NCBI RefSeq assembly: GCF_000300515.1
Contig: NZ_AMSI01000015.1
Location: 1-64,000, forward strand
DNA: 64,000 nucleotides
Source: Nitratireductor indicus C115
GTDB taxonomy: Bacteria; Pseudomonadota; Alphaproteobacteria; Rhizobiales; Rhizobiaceae
Direction: 5' to 3'
In this document: positions 25,434 to 33,934 of the stretch, in pieces
Position numbering within the stretch: the first letter of the stretch is position 1
Layout of the letters: every line of letters starts with the position of its first letter
The notes under the pieces: model-generated
The model's input: only the letters and a program-made list of their open reading frames with translations
What the model was told of the DNA's origin: nothing
Database searches by the model: none
Program-made: the position numbers and the translations under genes

Positions 25434-26284
25434 GTGGCCGCAGCATCAAGCATCCAGGTCCGATAGCGCATGAGCGCCATGCCGCCGTGGCCTGCCAGGC
25501 GCAATCGCTGACGATCACGCTCGAGCCGGGCAAGACCTTCAATGCGAGTGTGGCCGATGCGCTCTCCGCGCATGGTTTTCAGGCGGGCTATGTCCTGCTT
25601 GAGGACGTGCCGATGAAGCGCATGGACTACGTCATCCCCGCGGGTAGCCCCGGCGAGAGCCACGCCGCCTGGTACAGCGAGACCTATGTATGCCCTTCTG
25701 GCGGCACGATCCGGCGTGCGGGCCTTCATCTTGGACGCCGTGACGGCGAGGCGTTTTTGCACTGTCATGGGCTTTGGGAAGTTCCGGGGGAAGGGTTGCG
25801 CATGGGGCATCTTCTGCCCTTCGATGCGGAGGTGGGCAAGGCCACACAGGTGCGCGCCTATGGCATTTCCGGTGCTCTTCTCGATGTGGCTGATGATGCG
25901 GAGACGAATTTCCGGCTTTTTTCTCCCCGCGCCGCGCCCATTGCGAACCCGGCACGCCCGCGTCGTGCAGTGCTTGCCACCGTGCAGCCCAATGGTGACA
26001 TCTGCGAAGCGATCGAGGCGATCTGCGCCGAACATGGTTTCGATGAGGCTGAGGTTCTGGGAATAGGCAGTCTTGTCGGGGCCGATTTTGCGGGAGGAGG
26101 ACATGTTTCCTCCTATGCTACCGAGGTCCTGATCCGTGACGGGCGGGTGAGCCGCACGGCGGAAGGGCTGCGCGCACGGCTCGATGTCGCAATGGTCGGG
26201 ATGGACGGCGCGATTGCCGAAGGCGTCCTTGTACACGGGGCGAACCCCATATGCGTCACGTTCGAGCTTCTGATCCTCGGATGA
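25430..26284 (+). CDS. Two-domain PPC/DUF296 protein
   Basis: The 284-residue protein contains two PPC (DUF296, 'plants and prokaryotes conserved') domains: about 25-150 and 178-284. Domain 1 carries His111-Cys-His113 and a Gly-His at 126-127, possible metal ligands. Domain 2 lacks them and ends with HGANPICVTFELLI. The gene is translationally coupled to the SDR upstream. It is convergent with two separate single-domain PPC genes whose order and motifs match its two halves, as if the same pair exists once fused and once split. Function unknown; the metabolic context argues for an enzyme or ligand-binding role rather than DNA binding. Confidence 0.8.
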   Translation: MSGRSIKHPGPIAHERHAAVACQAQSLTITLEPGKTFNASVADALSAHGFQAGYVLLEDVPMKRMDYVIPAGSPGESHAAWYSETYVCPSGGTIRRAGLHLGRRDGEAFLHCHGLWEVPGEGLRMGHLLPFDAEVGKATQVRAYGISGALLDVADDAETNFRLFSPRAAPIANPARPRRAVLATVQPNGDICEAIEAICAEHGFDEAEVLGIGSLVGADFAGGGHVSSYATEVLIRDGRVSRTAEGLRARLDVAMVGMDGAIAEGVLVHGANPICVTFELLILG

Positions 26285-26298
26285 GCGACGGCGGAGGA

Positions 26299-26712
26299 TC
26301 AGGCTGCCGTTGCCGTATCCATCTGCGCCGGCAGCCACTCCTCCAGCGTTACTTCGAAGGTCATGCAGATCGGGTTTGCGCCCGCCACGAAGGGGCCGCC
26401 ATAGACTTTGCCTTCCGTGTCGGCCACGACACCGCTGAGGCTGGCGCGAAGCGAGCCATCGGGCTGGGCGCGAACTTCGCCTGCGAGGCTGACGATCTCC
26501 ACTGCCGGTCCCTGTACCTGCCGCACGCCGCCCCCTGCCGTTTCGAGGCAGGCATCGACCAGGCTGCCAAGCGCGCCGCGCACGAAGGCGTTGCGGAAGC
26601 CTTCGGCAAGGCACAGCTTCTCGACCGCGTGAACGAGGTCCTCGTTCGGTGCGATGCGCGCATAGGCGACGCGGCCCATGGAGCCGCTTTCAACGATGGT
26701 CCGGTCAGTCAT
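26299..26712 (-). CDS. Single PPC/DUF296-domain protein, matches C-half of fused paralogue
   Basis: A 137-residue product consisting of one PPC/DUF296 domain. Its sequence from GRVAYARIAPNEDLVHAVE to AGANPICMTFEVTLEEWL parallels the second domain of the 25430 gene, including the ANPICxTFE ending. It lacks the His-Cys-His motif. ATG 26712 was chosen because the domain starts soon after; a longer frame to 26763 runs into the upstream gene. It overlaps the upstream PPC gene by 8 bases, so the two are an operon. Function unknown. Confidence 0.78.
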   Translation of the reverse strand: MTDRTIVESGSMGRVAYARIAPNEDLVHAVEKLCLAEGFRNAFVRGALGSLVDACLETAGGGVRQVQGPAVEIVSLAGEVRAQPDGSLRASLSGVVADTEGKVYGGPFVAGANPICMTFEVTLEEWLPAQMDTATAA

Positions 26713-27259
26713 CGGCCTGTTCTTTCCTGGGCTGGAGGAGGGGAATATTGGTCTCGGGATCATATGCCTGCTGCAGGTTGAACCCTTCGAGAGAAGTAAC
26801 GAGGGCGGAGATCGGCTGCGGTCCGATCACGCAATCCTCCGTGAGGATGTGTCCGCCGCGAAGCTCTCCGGCGGCGGTGCGGAGGGTGGCGTGGCAATGA
26901 ACGAGCGGCTCCCCTTTCAGGCTGCGCCCGAGCGTGGCATTGCCGAACACCATGTAGGCCGTGCCCGCATCGATGGGCGCCGTATAGGCGATCACGGCCT
27001 GACCCGAAGGGTCGGGCGGCGCGACGCAATAGGAAAGCACATCGAAAGCGCCGCCGAGAATTGTCAGGGAGGCGTTGCGGATGCCGATCCCGGCCAATGG
27101 CTTGACGATCGCTTCATAGAGCGTGCAGCCGGGAGCGAGAGAAAGGCGCACATGCCGGGCCGTAGGCGCGCCGAGGCTGTTGATCCGGACCGGATTGAAC
27201 CGGCCGGGATGGATCAGAAGGCGCGGGCGCGCCCGGTTCGGCGTTTCGGCTTGGCGCAA
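26705..27259 (-). CDS. Single PPC/DUF296-domain protein, matches N-half of fused paralogue
   Basis: A 184-residue product with one PPC domain (about 35-165). It has His121-Cys-His123 followed by GGH (135-137) and the LVHCHA/GGHILTEDCVIG pattern, which parallels FLHCHG/MGHLLPFDAEVG in domain 1 of the fused gene at 25430. The start is probably TTG 27259, which follows GGGAGGA by five bases; an in-frame ATG exists at 27310 without a good ribosome site. It is the first gene of a two-gene PPC operon, divergent from the Lrp-type regulator. Confidence 0.75.
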   Translation of the reverse strand: MRQAETPNRARPRLLIHPGRFNPVRINSLGAPTARHVRLSLAPGCTLYEAIVKPLAGIGIRNASLTILGGAFDVLSYCVAPPDPSGQAVIAYTAPIDAGTAYMVFGNATLGRSLKGEPLVHCHATLRTAAGELRGGHILTEDCVIGPQPISALVTSLEGFNLQQAYDPETNIPLLQPRKEQADD

Positions 27260-27467
27260 GGCGTTCCTCCCGTAACCTGCTGCAACCTTTTGCAAAGTGT
27301 ACTCCTGCACGCGCCGAAGGTGCTTTTGAAGGAGAGGCCGGGGAGGTCGGTTTCAGGCAAGATTTTTTGCCGCCAAAGTCGGCGACGGAAGAAATTTCTG
27401 TTTGGGAATTCGGGGGCGAACCGCGCGGTACGCCCCATGCAAAACGGTGTTCGTGGAGGCGAAACGG

Positions 27468-27938
27468 ATGAGAACGCTTGATCGGATCGACCGCAAGATC
27501 CTCAAGGAGCTCCTGGCCGATGGCCGCATCAGCAATGCAGAGCTCGCCGAGCGGGTGGGGCTGTCGCAAAGCCCCTGCTGGCAGCGCGTCAAGCGGCTTG
27601 AGGATGAGGGTTTCATTCGCGGCTATGCCGCACAGATCGACCAGTCGATGCTTGGTTTCACGGAGACCGTTATCATAGAAGTGATGCTCGACCGGCATGA
27701 CGACGACACGCTCGAAGCCTTTGGGGCTGCCATGACGTCCTTTCCCGAGGTGATCGAGGCTTTCCTCACCACGGGCGAATATGATTATCTGGTCAAGGTC
27801 GCGGTGAAGGGCACGGCAGGCTATGAGGAGTTCTTGCGCAAGAAGCTCTACCAGGTGGCCGGCGTGCGCCACACGCGCTCCTGCTTTGCGCTCAAATGCC
27901 TGAAGAGCGGCGGCTCCATTCTCGATGAAGCCGACTGA
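27468..27938 (+). CDS. Lrp/AsnC family transcriptional regulator
   Basis: The 156-residue product has an N-terminal HTH (LDRIDRKILKELLADGRISN, then AELAERVGLSQSPCWQRVKRL, about 1-60) and a C-terminal RAM ligand-binding domain (about 70-150; VIIEVMLDRHDDDTLEAF, GEYDYLVKVAVKGTAGYEEFL). ATG 27468 follows GGAGG and fits the family start. The promoter region is shared with the divergent PPC operon, and the gene is convergent with the second TRAP operon. Lrp proteins usually sense amino acids, so either neighbour may be its target. Confidence 0.93.
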   Translation: MRTLDRIDRKILKELLADGRISNAELAERVGLSQSPCWQRVKRLEDEGFIRGYAAQIDQSMLGFTETVIIEVMLDRHDDDTLEAFGAAMTSFPEVIEAFLTTGEYDYLVKVAVKGTAGYEEFLRKKLYQVAGVRHTRSCFALKCLKSGGSILDEAD

Positions 27939-27962
27939 AGCCGGATAAGCTTACCGCTTCGA

Positions 27963-29246
27963 TCAATAACCGCCCATCTTGGGCAGCCAGGTGGACAGCG
28001 CCGGGATGAAGGTGATGGCGAGCAACACCAGGAAATGCGCCACAAGAAAGGGCGGCATTTCCCGGATGATGTCGCTGACCCTTATCTTCACCGCCGATGA
28101 CACCACGAACAGCAAGGCACCCACCGGTGGCGTCAGTAGCCCGATGGTCAGGTTGACGATGACCACGATGGCGAAATGGATCGGGTCAATACCGAGCGAA
28201 TGGGCGATGGGGCTCAGGATCGGCACGAGGATCATCACGCCGGGCAGCGGATCCATGAACAGGCCGAAGACAAGCAGGAGCACATTGATCGCGAGCAGGA
28301 ACAGGACCGGGCTGAGATCCCATGAGACGATGGTCGCGGCTATGGCCTGGGGAATGCCCTCGATGATGATGATCCAGGCGAAGGCGCGCGCGGCGGCGAG
28401 GATCAGAAGGATGGCTGCCGTCACGAGCGCTGAGCGGAACACGATCTCGGGGAGGTCGCGCAGACGCAGCGACCGATAGAGGAAAAGGCCGCACAAAAGC
28501 GCGTAGAACACCGCGACGACCGAGGCTTCGGTGGGCGTGAACATGCCGCTGCGAATGCCGCCGATGATGAGCACGATGAGGAAAATGGCGGGCAGGGCCT
28601 TGAATGTCGTGCGCACCATCTCGTCGAAAGGCGGGCGCGGGGACTGGCTTCTGAAACCGCGCGTGCGGCACACATACCAGTTGGTGGCGGCCATGGCCGA
28701 GGAAATGAGGATGCCGGGGATGAGGCCCGCCATGAACAGGGCGATGACCGAAACCCGATTATCCTGCATCGCATAGAGGATCATGATGATCGATGGCGGG
28801 ATGATGGGACCGACCACCGAGGCGGAAGCCGTGAGCGCGCTCGCATAGGATTTGTCGTAGCCGTCCTTCTCCATCATGCGGATCATCATCGCACCAGGGC
28901 CGGCGGCATCGGCAAGCGCGGAGCCCGAAATACCGGCGAACATGGTGGAGGACACCACATTGGCATAGCCGAGGCCGCCGCGAAAATGACCGACGAACTG
29001 CGATGCGAAACGCAGCAGAATTTGCGTCATGGCGCCGCTGGTCATCAGCTCCGCCGCCAGGATGAAGAAAGGCACGGCCATGAGCGGGAAACTGTCGAGG
29101 CCGGAGAACATCTCCTTGACGACGACGATCTCCGGATAGTTGCTGCCGAGCCCGATTGCAGCCCAGGCAGCAAGCGCCAGAGCGAAGGCGACCGGCATGC
29201 CGATCAGGAGGAGCAGGAAGAAGGAGCCGAAGAGGATGAGCGCCAC
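27963..29246 (-). CDS. dctM: TRAP transporter large permease DctM
   Basis: The large membrane subunit of a second DctPQM importer. The 427-residue protein has the usual 12 hydrophobic helices, beginning LILFGSFFLLLLIGMPVAF. It carries PFFILAAELMTSGAMTQIL, AGISGSALADAAGPGAMMI and LLTPPVGALLFVVSSA. It begins 6 bases after the dctQ stop codon on the minus strand. It is distinct in sequence from the first DctM at 17957, so the two operons likely carry different substrates. Confidence 0.94.
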   Translation of the reverse strand: MALILFGSFFLLLLIGMPVAFALALAAWAAIGLGSNYPEIVVVKEMFSGLDSFPLMAVPFFILAAELMTSGAMTQILLRFASQFVGHFRGGLGYANVVSSTMFAGISGSALADAAGPGAMMIRMMEKDGYDKSYASALTASASVVGPIIPPSIIMILYAMQDNRVSVIALFMAGLIPGILISSAMAATNWYVCRTRGFRSQSPRPPFDEMVRTTFKALPAIFLIVLIIGGIRSGMFTPTEASVVAVFYALLCGLFLYRSLRLRDLPEIVFRSALVTAAILLILAAARAFAWIIIIEGIPQAIAATIVSWDLSPVLFLLAINVLLLVFGLFMDPLPGVMILVPILSPIAHSLGIDPIHFAIVVIVNLTIGLLTPPVGALLFVVSSAVKIRVSDIIREMPPFLVAHFLVLLAITFIPALSTWLPKMGGY

Positions 29247-29252
29247 GGTCGT

Positions 29253-29798
29253 CTAGTCCCTGTTTGCCGCAAGCCCGGGCGTGGGTTCGCCATGGCCGGA
29301 GATGGACGCTGTGTCGGTTTCCACTTCCGCGAAACGGTTTTCCAGCACGAAGCTTTTTGCGATGAGGAGAAGGTGCACGATCAAAAGCGTGAAGCCGATC
29401 GGCATGGCGGCGTAGATATAGCTGAAGGAGATGCGGGTGGCCGGCGTCACCTGAAAGCGGGCGCGCGCCATGTAGTCCTTACCCATCCAGATCATGATGG
29501 CGCAAAAGACAAGCAGCAGAAGCAGGATGACGATGCGCAAGGCGCGTTGTGCAGCCTGCGGCAGCATCTCCTGAAAATTGGCGATGGCCACATGCCCGCC
29601 CATGCGTAGTGCCATTCCGGCACCCAGGAACGTCATCCAGACCATGAGATAACGCGCGACTTCCTCGGCCCAGGTTATGGAGAAATTGGTCGTATAGCGC
29701 AGCGAGACATTGGCGAACACGATCACCGCCATGGCGGAAAGCAGGACCACCAGAGCCCATTTGTTCGCGGCCAGAAAATAGTGCTCAAGCCTGTTCAC
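29253..29798 (-). CDS. dctQ: TRAP transporter small permease DctQ
   Basis: The 181-residue small permease has four membrane helices, the FANVSLRYTTNFSITWAEEV segment common to DctQ proteins, and an extended polar C-terminal tail of about 30 residues. GTG 29798 is preferred because GGGAGGGA lies five bases upstream; an ATG at 29828 is too far out. It lies between dctP and dctM. About 190 bases containing a hairpin and a repeat relic separate it from dctP. Confidence 0.9.
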   Translation of the reverse strand: MNRLEHYFLAANKWALVVLLSAMAVIVFANVSLRYTTNFSITWAEEVARYLMVWMTFLGAGMALRMGGHVAIANFQEMLPQAAQRALRIVILLLLLVFCAIMIWMGKDYMARARFQVTPATRISFSYIYAAMPIGFTLLIVHLLLIAKSFVLENRFAEVETDTASISGHGEPTPGLAANRD

Positions 29799-29878
29799 TG
29801 TTCCCTCCCCAAAGGGTTGCCCCGGCAATCGCAGGGGAATGTCCCCGTCCTGGCATCAGGGTAATCTCCCAGCCCTGT

Positions 29879-29928
29879 TTAAAGCATGATCGTGGAAAGT
29901 GGGAACCGGATTCGGGAAATTCGATCCG
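29879..29928. repeat. Relic of rhizobial GCATGATC palindromic repeat
   Basis: The stretch AAAGCATGATCGTGGAAAGT followed by GGGAACCGG and TTCGGGAAA resembles the left two-thirds of a dispersed element common in Mesorhizobium, Brucella and relatives. That element normally ends with a matching GATCATGC arm, and the right arm is degenerate here. It supports the taxonomic assignment. Only memory of the element supports the call. Confidence 0.4.
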
Positions 29929-29943
29929 CAAAAGGAAAGGACC

Positions 29944-29970
29944 ATGGCAGCGCCCTGAGGGTGCCGCCAT
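29944..29970 (-). terminator. Intra-operon hairpin between dctP and dctQ
   Basis: ATGGC-a-GC-g-CCC, TGA loop, GGG-t-GC-c-GCCAT: a long stem with two internal mismatches, beginning 21 bases after the dctP stop codon. On the minus strand it is followed by a T-rich TCCTTTCCTTTT. It probably acts as a partial terminator or mRNA-stability element, giving more DctP than DctQM. Confidence 0.65.
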
Positions 29971-29990
29971 AGTCCTTCTTCGTCAGGCCG

Positions 29991-30992
29991 CTACTCGGTG
30001 GCGATGATCTTGTCGATCGTCGCCTTGTCGTACTGGCCGTAGTATTTCTCATAGGCCGGGGCGAGCGCCTTCTGGAACGCCGCCTTCTGTTCGGCGGTCA
30101 TTTCGCTCACATTCATGCCCTCCTTCTTGAGCTGTTCAACGCCGGAAGTTTCGACATTGTCCACATAGGCACGCATAGCCGCCACGGCTTCCGTCGCAGC
30201 GTCCTTGAATATCGTCTGATCCTCAGGCGACATGCCCTCCCAGAGCTGCTTGGAGACGAGCAGCATGGCCGGCGAATAGACGTGGCCGGACAGGGTCAGA
30301 TATTTCTGAACTTCGGAAAGCTTGGCAGAGGTGATGACGGAGAGCGGGTTCTCCTGCCCGTCGATCGTGCCTTGCTGAAGGGCGCTGATGACCTCAGGCC
30401 AGGCCATGGGCGTGGGGGCCGCGCCCAGCGTTTCGAATGCCGTGATGTGGATGGGATTTTCCATCGTGCGCAGCTTGAGGCCTGCCACGTCTTCCGGCTT
30501 GTCGATCTCGTTGCGGTTGTTCGTGATGTGGCGGAAGCCCTGCTCGCCCCAGGCAAGAGCGACGAGGCCTACATCGTCAAACTTGGCGAGGATGCTCTGG
30601 CCGACTTCGCCGTCCAGCACCTTGCGGGCATGGGTGAGATCGCGGAACAGGAAGGGGATGTCGAAGATGCCGGTTTCCGGCACGAAGTTGCTCAGCGTTC
30701 CGGAGGAAACGATGGTCGCCTCAATGGTGCCGAGCTGGAGCCCTTCGATAACTTCGCGCTCGCCGCCGAGGCCGGACGAGGGGAAGTGACGGAACTTGTA
30801 GCGGCCGTCGCTTTTGGCCTCGACGACCTCCTGCCATTTGTCGGCGGCAACACCGTAGTGCGAGGTCGGCGCGAGCGCATAGCCGATCTTGATTTCCTGC
30901 TGAGCGTTGGCTGCGCCTGCCCAGCCGAATGCGCCCAATGCAACCGCCAATGCGGCGGCGGGGGCGAAATTCCGTAATGCCAGTGCTTTCAT
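29991..30992 (-). CDS. dctP: TRAP transporter solute-binding protein DctP
   Basis: The periplasmic binding protein of the second DctPQM importer. The 333-residue product has a signal peptide ending ANA (about 30) and then QEIKIGYALAPTSHYGVAADKW. The conserved LKLRTMENPIHITAFETLGA segment includes the substrate-carboxylate Arg. An ENPLSV motif is shared with other DctP proteins. It leads the operon dctP-dctQ-dctM. The 181 bases upstream, before the ilvD-type gene on the same strand, hold the promoter and no obvious terminator. Confidence 0.93.
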   Translation of the reverse strand: MKALALRNFAPAAALAVALGAFGWAGAANAQQEIKIGYALAPTSHYGVAADKWQEVVEAKSDGRYKFRHFPSSGLGGEREVIEGLQLGTIEATIVSSGTLSNFVPETGIFDIPFLFRDLTHARKVLDGEVGQSILAKFDDVGLVALAWGEQGFRHITNNRNEIDKPEDVAGLKLRTMENPIHITAFETLGAAPTPMAWPEVISALQQGTIDGQENPLSVITSAKLSEVQKYLTLSGHVYSPAMLLVSKQLWEGMSPEDQTIFKDAATEAVAAMRAYVDNVETSGVEQLKKEGMNVSEMTAEQKAAFQKALAPAYEKYYGQYDKATIDKIIATE

Positions 30993-31173
30993 GAAACCCT
31001 CCCTGATTTCGCAAAATTCATATGTACACTAACGCACCGAAACGGAAACCGGAATCGGTTTTCCAAGTGTCCGATGCGCAGATCCATCACCCTGCGACGT
31101 ACGCTGTGCGCCCGCAGGTTGCAGGCGGGTTGCGTGAGGCCGCAGTGTTTCCTTAGCGTTTGGACCAGCCGCG

Positions 31174-32847
31174 TCATCCAGTCAATGCGCCATCGCTTGC
31201 AGGACCAGCAAGTCTGGCGAACTTGGCCAACACACCTCGCGTGTAGCGTGGTTCGGGCTTTTTCCACTCCGTGCGGCGGCGGGCGATTTCCTCCTCGGGA
31301 ACCTCCAGCTGCAGAAGTTGCCTGTCGGCGTCGATGGTGATGCTGTCGCCTTCCTCGACCAGCGCGATGGTGCCGCCCTCATAGGCTTCCGGCGTGATGT
31401 GACCGACAAGAAGCCCCCAGGATCCGCCGGAGAAACGGCCATCGGTGATGAGGCCGACCTTATCGCCGAGCCCTCGGCCGATGATGGCGGAGGTGGGGGC
31501 GAGCATTTCCGGCATGCCGGGGCCGCCCTTGGGGCCGAGATAACGCAGCACCAGAACGTCGCCCGGGCGTATGCGGTCCGACAGGATGGCGTCCATCGCC
31601 GATTGTTCGTCGTCGAAGACGCGCGCCGGGCCGGTGATGCTCGTCGATTTGAGGCCGGTGATCTTGGCCACGGCTCCCTGCTCTGCGAGGTTGCCTCTGA
31701 GGATGGCAAGATGCCCTTGTGCGTAGAGCGGTGAGCCGATTGGGCGGATGACGTCCTGGTCCGCCGGCGGAGTGTCGGGGATTTCGGCGAGTTCCTCCGC
31801 GAGCGTTCGGCCGGTGATGGTCAGGCAGTCGCCGTGCAGGAGCCCGGCCTGCAGGAGCACTTTCAGAACCTGCGGGATGCCGCCTGCCCGGTGCAGGTCG
31901 ACAGCCATGTATTTGCCGGTCGGCTTCATGTCGCACAGGACAGGCACCTTGCGGCGAATCCGCTCGAAATCGTCGAGCGTCCACTCCACGTCGGCGGCCT
32001 GGCAGATGGCGAGATAGTGAAGCACGGCATTGGTGGAGCCGCCGGTGGCCATGACGAGCGCAATGGCGTTCTCGACGCTGCGGCGATTTATGATATCGCG
32101 CGGCTTGAGGCCCTTGCGCACTGCCTCAACGAGAACCCGCGCGGAGCGTTCGGTGGAAAGCCGCTTTTCTTCCGAGACATTGGCCATGGTAGAGGAGCCC
32201 AGAAGCGCCATGCCCAAAGCCTCGAAGGACGAGCTCATCGTGTTGGCGGTGAACATGCCGCCGCAAGCGCCGGTGCCGGGAACCGCATTGCGCTCCACGG
32301 CCTTGAATTCATCCTCGCTCATATGGCCGGCCTTGAGTGCGCCCACAGCCTCGAAGGCGGAGACAAGGGACAGGTCGCGCCCGTTCAGGTGACCCGGCAT
32401 GACCGTGCCGCCATAGACATAGATGGCGGGGACATTGGCGCGGGCGATGCCGATCATTCCGCCGGGCTTGTTCTTGTCGCAACCGCCGATGACGAGGACC
32501 CCATCCATCCATTGCCCCTGAACGACGGTCTCGATGCAGTCGGCGATGACCTCACGGGAAACGAGGGAGTATTTCATGCCCTCCGTTCCCATGGACATGC
32601 CGTCGGAGATGGTAGGGACGCCGAAAATCTGCGGATTGCCGCCTGCCTTGCGCACGGCTGAAACGGCCGCGTCGGCAAGCGGCTGCAGGCCCGCATTGCA
32701 GGGAGTGATGGTCGAATGGCCGTTGGCGATGCCGATCATCGGCTTGGAGAAATCCTCCTCCTTGTAGCCGAGGGCATAGAACATGGCCCGGTTGGCGGCG
32801 CGCTCGACGCCCTGCGTTATCACCTTCGATCGCTCATTCGCTGACAT
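31174..32847 (-). CDS. ilvD: IlvD-type dihydroxy-acid dehydratase
   Basis: Members of the IlvD/Edd family dehydrate dihydroxy acids: 2,3-dihydroxy-isovalerate in branched-chain amino acid synthesis, or sugar acids in catabolic paralogues. The 557-residue protein has the three iron-sulfur cysteines at 50 (ITPCNAG), 123 (GGCDKNKPG) and 195 ([12 protein letters not shown]). It also carries the [11 protein letters not shown] and [10 protein letters not shown] motifs of true IlvD-type enzymes. A divergent LysR gene with an AT-rich 138-base spacer suggests inducible control, and the neighbouring TRAP operon suggests a catabolic paralogue is possible. The biosynthetic role is therefore not certain. 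Confidence 0.88.
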   Translation of the reverse strand: MSANERSKVITQGVERAANRAMFYALGYKEEDFSKPMIGIANGHSTITPCNAGLQPLADAAVSAVRKAGGNPQIFGVPTISDGMSMGTEGMKYSLVSREVIADCIETVVQGQWMDGVLVIGGCDKNKPGGMIGIARANVPAIYVYGGTVMPGHLNGRDLSLVSAFEAVGALKAGHMSEDEFKAVERNAVPGTGACGGMFTANTMSSSFEALGMALLGSSTMANVSEEKRLSTERSARVLVEAVRKGLKPRDIINRRSVENAIALVMATGGSTNAVLHYLAICQAADVEWTLDDFERIRRKVPVLCDMKPTGKYMAVDLHRAGGIPQVLKVLLQAGLLHGDCLTITGRTLAEELAEIPDTPPADQDVIRPIGSPLYAQGHLAILRGNLAEQGAVAKITGLKSTSITGPARVFDDEQSAMDAILSDRIRPGDVLVLRYLGPKGGPGMPEMLAPTSAIIGRGLGDKVGLITDGRFSGGSWGLLVGHITPEAYEGGTIALVEEGDSITIDADRQLLQLEVPEEEIARRRTEWKKPEPRYTRGVLAKFARLAGPASDGALTG

Positions 32848-32985
32848 GCTATTCTCACTCTTCTGGCGCGCTTTCCCGCGGCTCTGCTGCTACAGGCGGC
32901 TTGAGTGGAAAGCCTAGAAGCGATTGAGTGATATGAGAAATATATATATTGTATTGTATTGATCTGTCTGACGAATGAGGGTTCC

Positions 32986-33897
32986 ATGGAAATCCGGCAG
33001 GTGCGCCATTTCGTCGTGCTGGCGGAAGAGTTGCATTTCGGGCGGGCGGCGGAACGGCTTGGCATGACCCAGCCGCCGCTCAGCCAGAGTATCCAGCTTC
33101 TGGAAGCGGCACTCGGCCTCAAGCTTTTCGAGCGCACGCGGCGCAGCGTTTCCCTGACCCCGGTGGCGCGGGAGTGGCTGCCGCATGCAAGACGGGTTCT
33201 CGAAGAGGCGACGCAACTGCCTGAAACCGCGCGGCGTTTGTCGCGGGGCGAGGTGGGCACGGTGCGCCTCGCCTTTGTGAGTTTCGTGAGCTACAGCTTT
33301 CTGCCGGCGCTGGTCCGGCGGTTCAAGGAGCGGTTTCCGGAGGTGGAGCTGACGCTGAGCGAGGCGACCAGCGACATACAGATTTCGGAGATGGCGGATG
33401 AAGCGCTGGATGCGGGCATCGTCATCGCACCGCCCGGCGGCAGTCTGCCATCCTCTCTGGATTACCTTCCCATCGGACGCGAGCCGCTGGTGGTGGCGGT
33501 GCCGGAGGAGTGGGTGATTTCGGGTAAGGTCAAGCCGACAGGTGGCAATCTTGCCTTCGAGGCATTGCGCGAACTGCCGGTGATCCTGTTTCCGCGCCGC
33601 GGCGCGCCGGCCTTGCATGACCTCGTCACGCGTTTTTATGCGGCGCATGGCGCCGAGCCCGTGCGCGGGCAGCGTGCGGTGCAGATGCAGACCATCATCA
33701 ATCTGGTGTCGGGCGGGCTCGGTATCGCCTTCGTGCCGGCGACGATGCGCGCTCTGGCGCGGCCGGGTGTCGCCTATTTTCGCCTTGCTGGGCGGCAACC
33801 TGAAATCGAAGTGGGGCTCGCCTTCCGCGAACCGGGCGGAAGCGCGGCTCTTGGCCATCTGGTGGCGCTGGCGCGCGAGATGTTCGTGGGGCGCTGA
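32986..33897 (+). CDS. LysR family transcriptional regulator
   Basis: The 303-residue protein has an N-terminal HTH (about 1-60; MEIRQVRHFVVLAEELHFG, AAERLGMTQPPLSQSIQLLE) and a LysR substrate-binding domain (about 90-300). It is divergent from the ilvD-type gene. The 138-base spacer holds an AT-rich run (about 32938-32960, ATATATATATTGTATTG) that could contain a LysR box. The start at 32986 fits the family. A 12-bp hairpin overlaps its stop codon. Confidence 0.92.
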   Translation: MEIRQVRHFVVLAEELHFGRAAERLGMTQPPLSQSIQLLEAALGLKLFERTRRSVSLTPVAREWLPHARRVLEEATQLPETARRLSRGEVGTVRLAFVSFVSYSFLPALVRRFKERFPEVELTLSEATSDIQISEMADEALDAGIVIAPPGGSLPSSLDYLPIGREPLVVAVPEEWVISGKVKPTGGNLAFEALRELPVILFPRRGAPALHDLVTRFYAAHGAEPVRGQRAVQMQTIINLVSGGLGIAFVPATMRALARPGVAYFRLAGRQPEIEVGLAFREPGGSAALGHLVALAREMFVGR

Positions 33898-33928
33898 ACC
33901 CCGCTCCCTGTCGGTGGCGGGGTTCAGC
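33893..33928. terminator. Hairpin between convergent LysR and proV genes
   Basis: GCTGAACCCCGC (33893-33904), a 12-base loop, GCGGGGTTCAGC (33917-33928): a perfect 12-bp stem. It overlaps the LysR stop codon and lies just before the proV stop on the other strand. There is no T run, so it may be a bidirectional 3'-end processing signal rather than a classical terminator. Confidence 0.6.
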
Positions 33929-33934
33929 AGAAGA

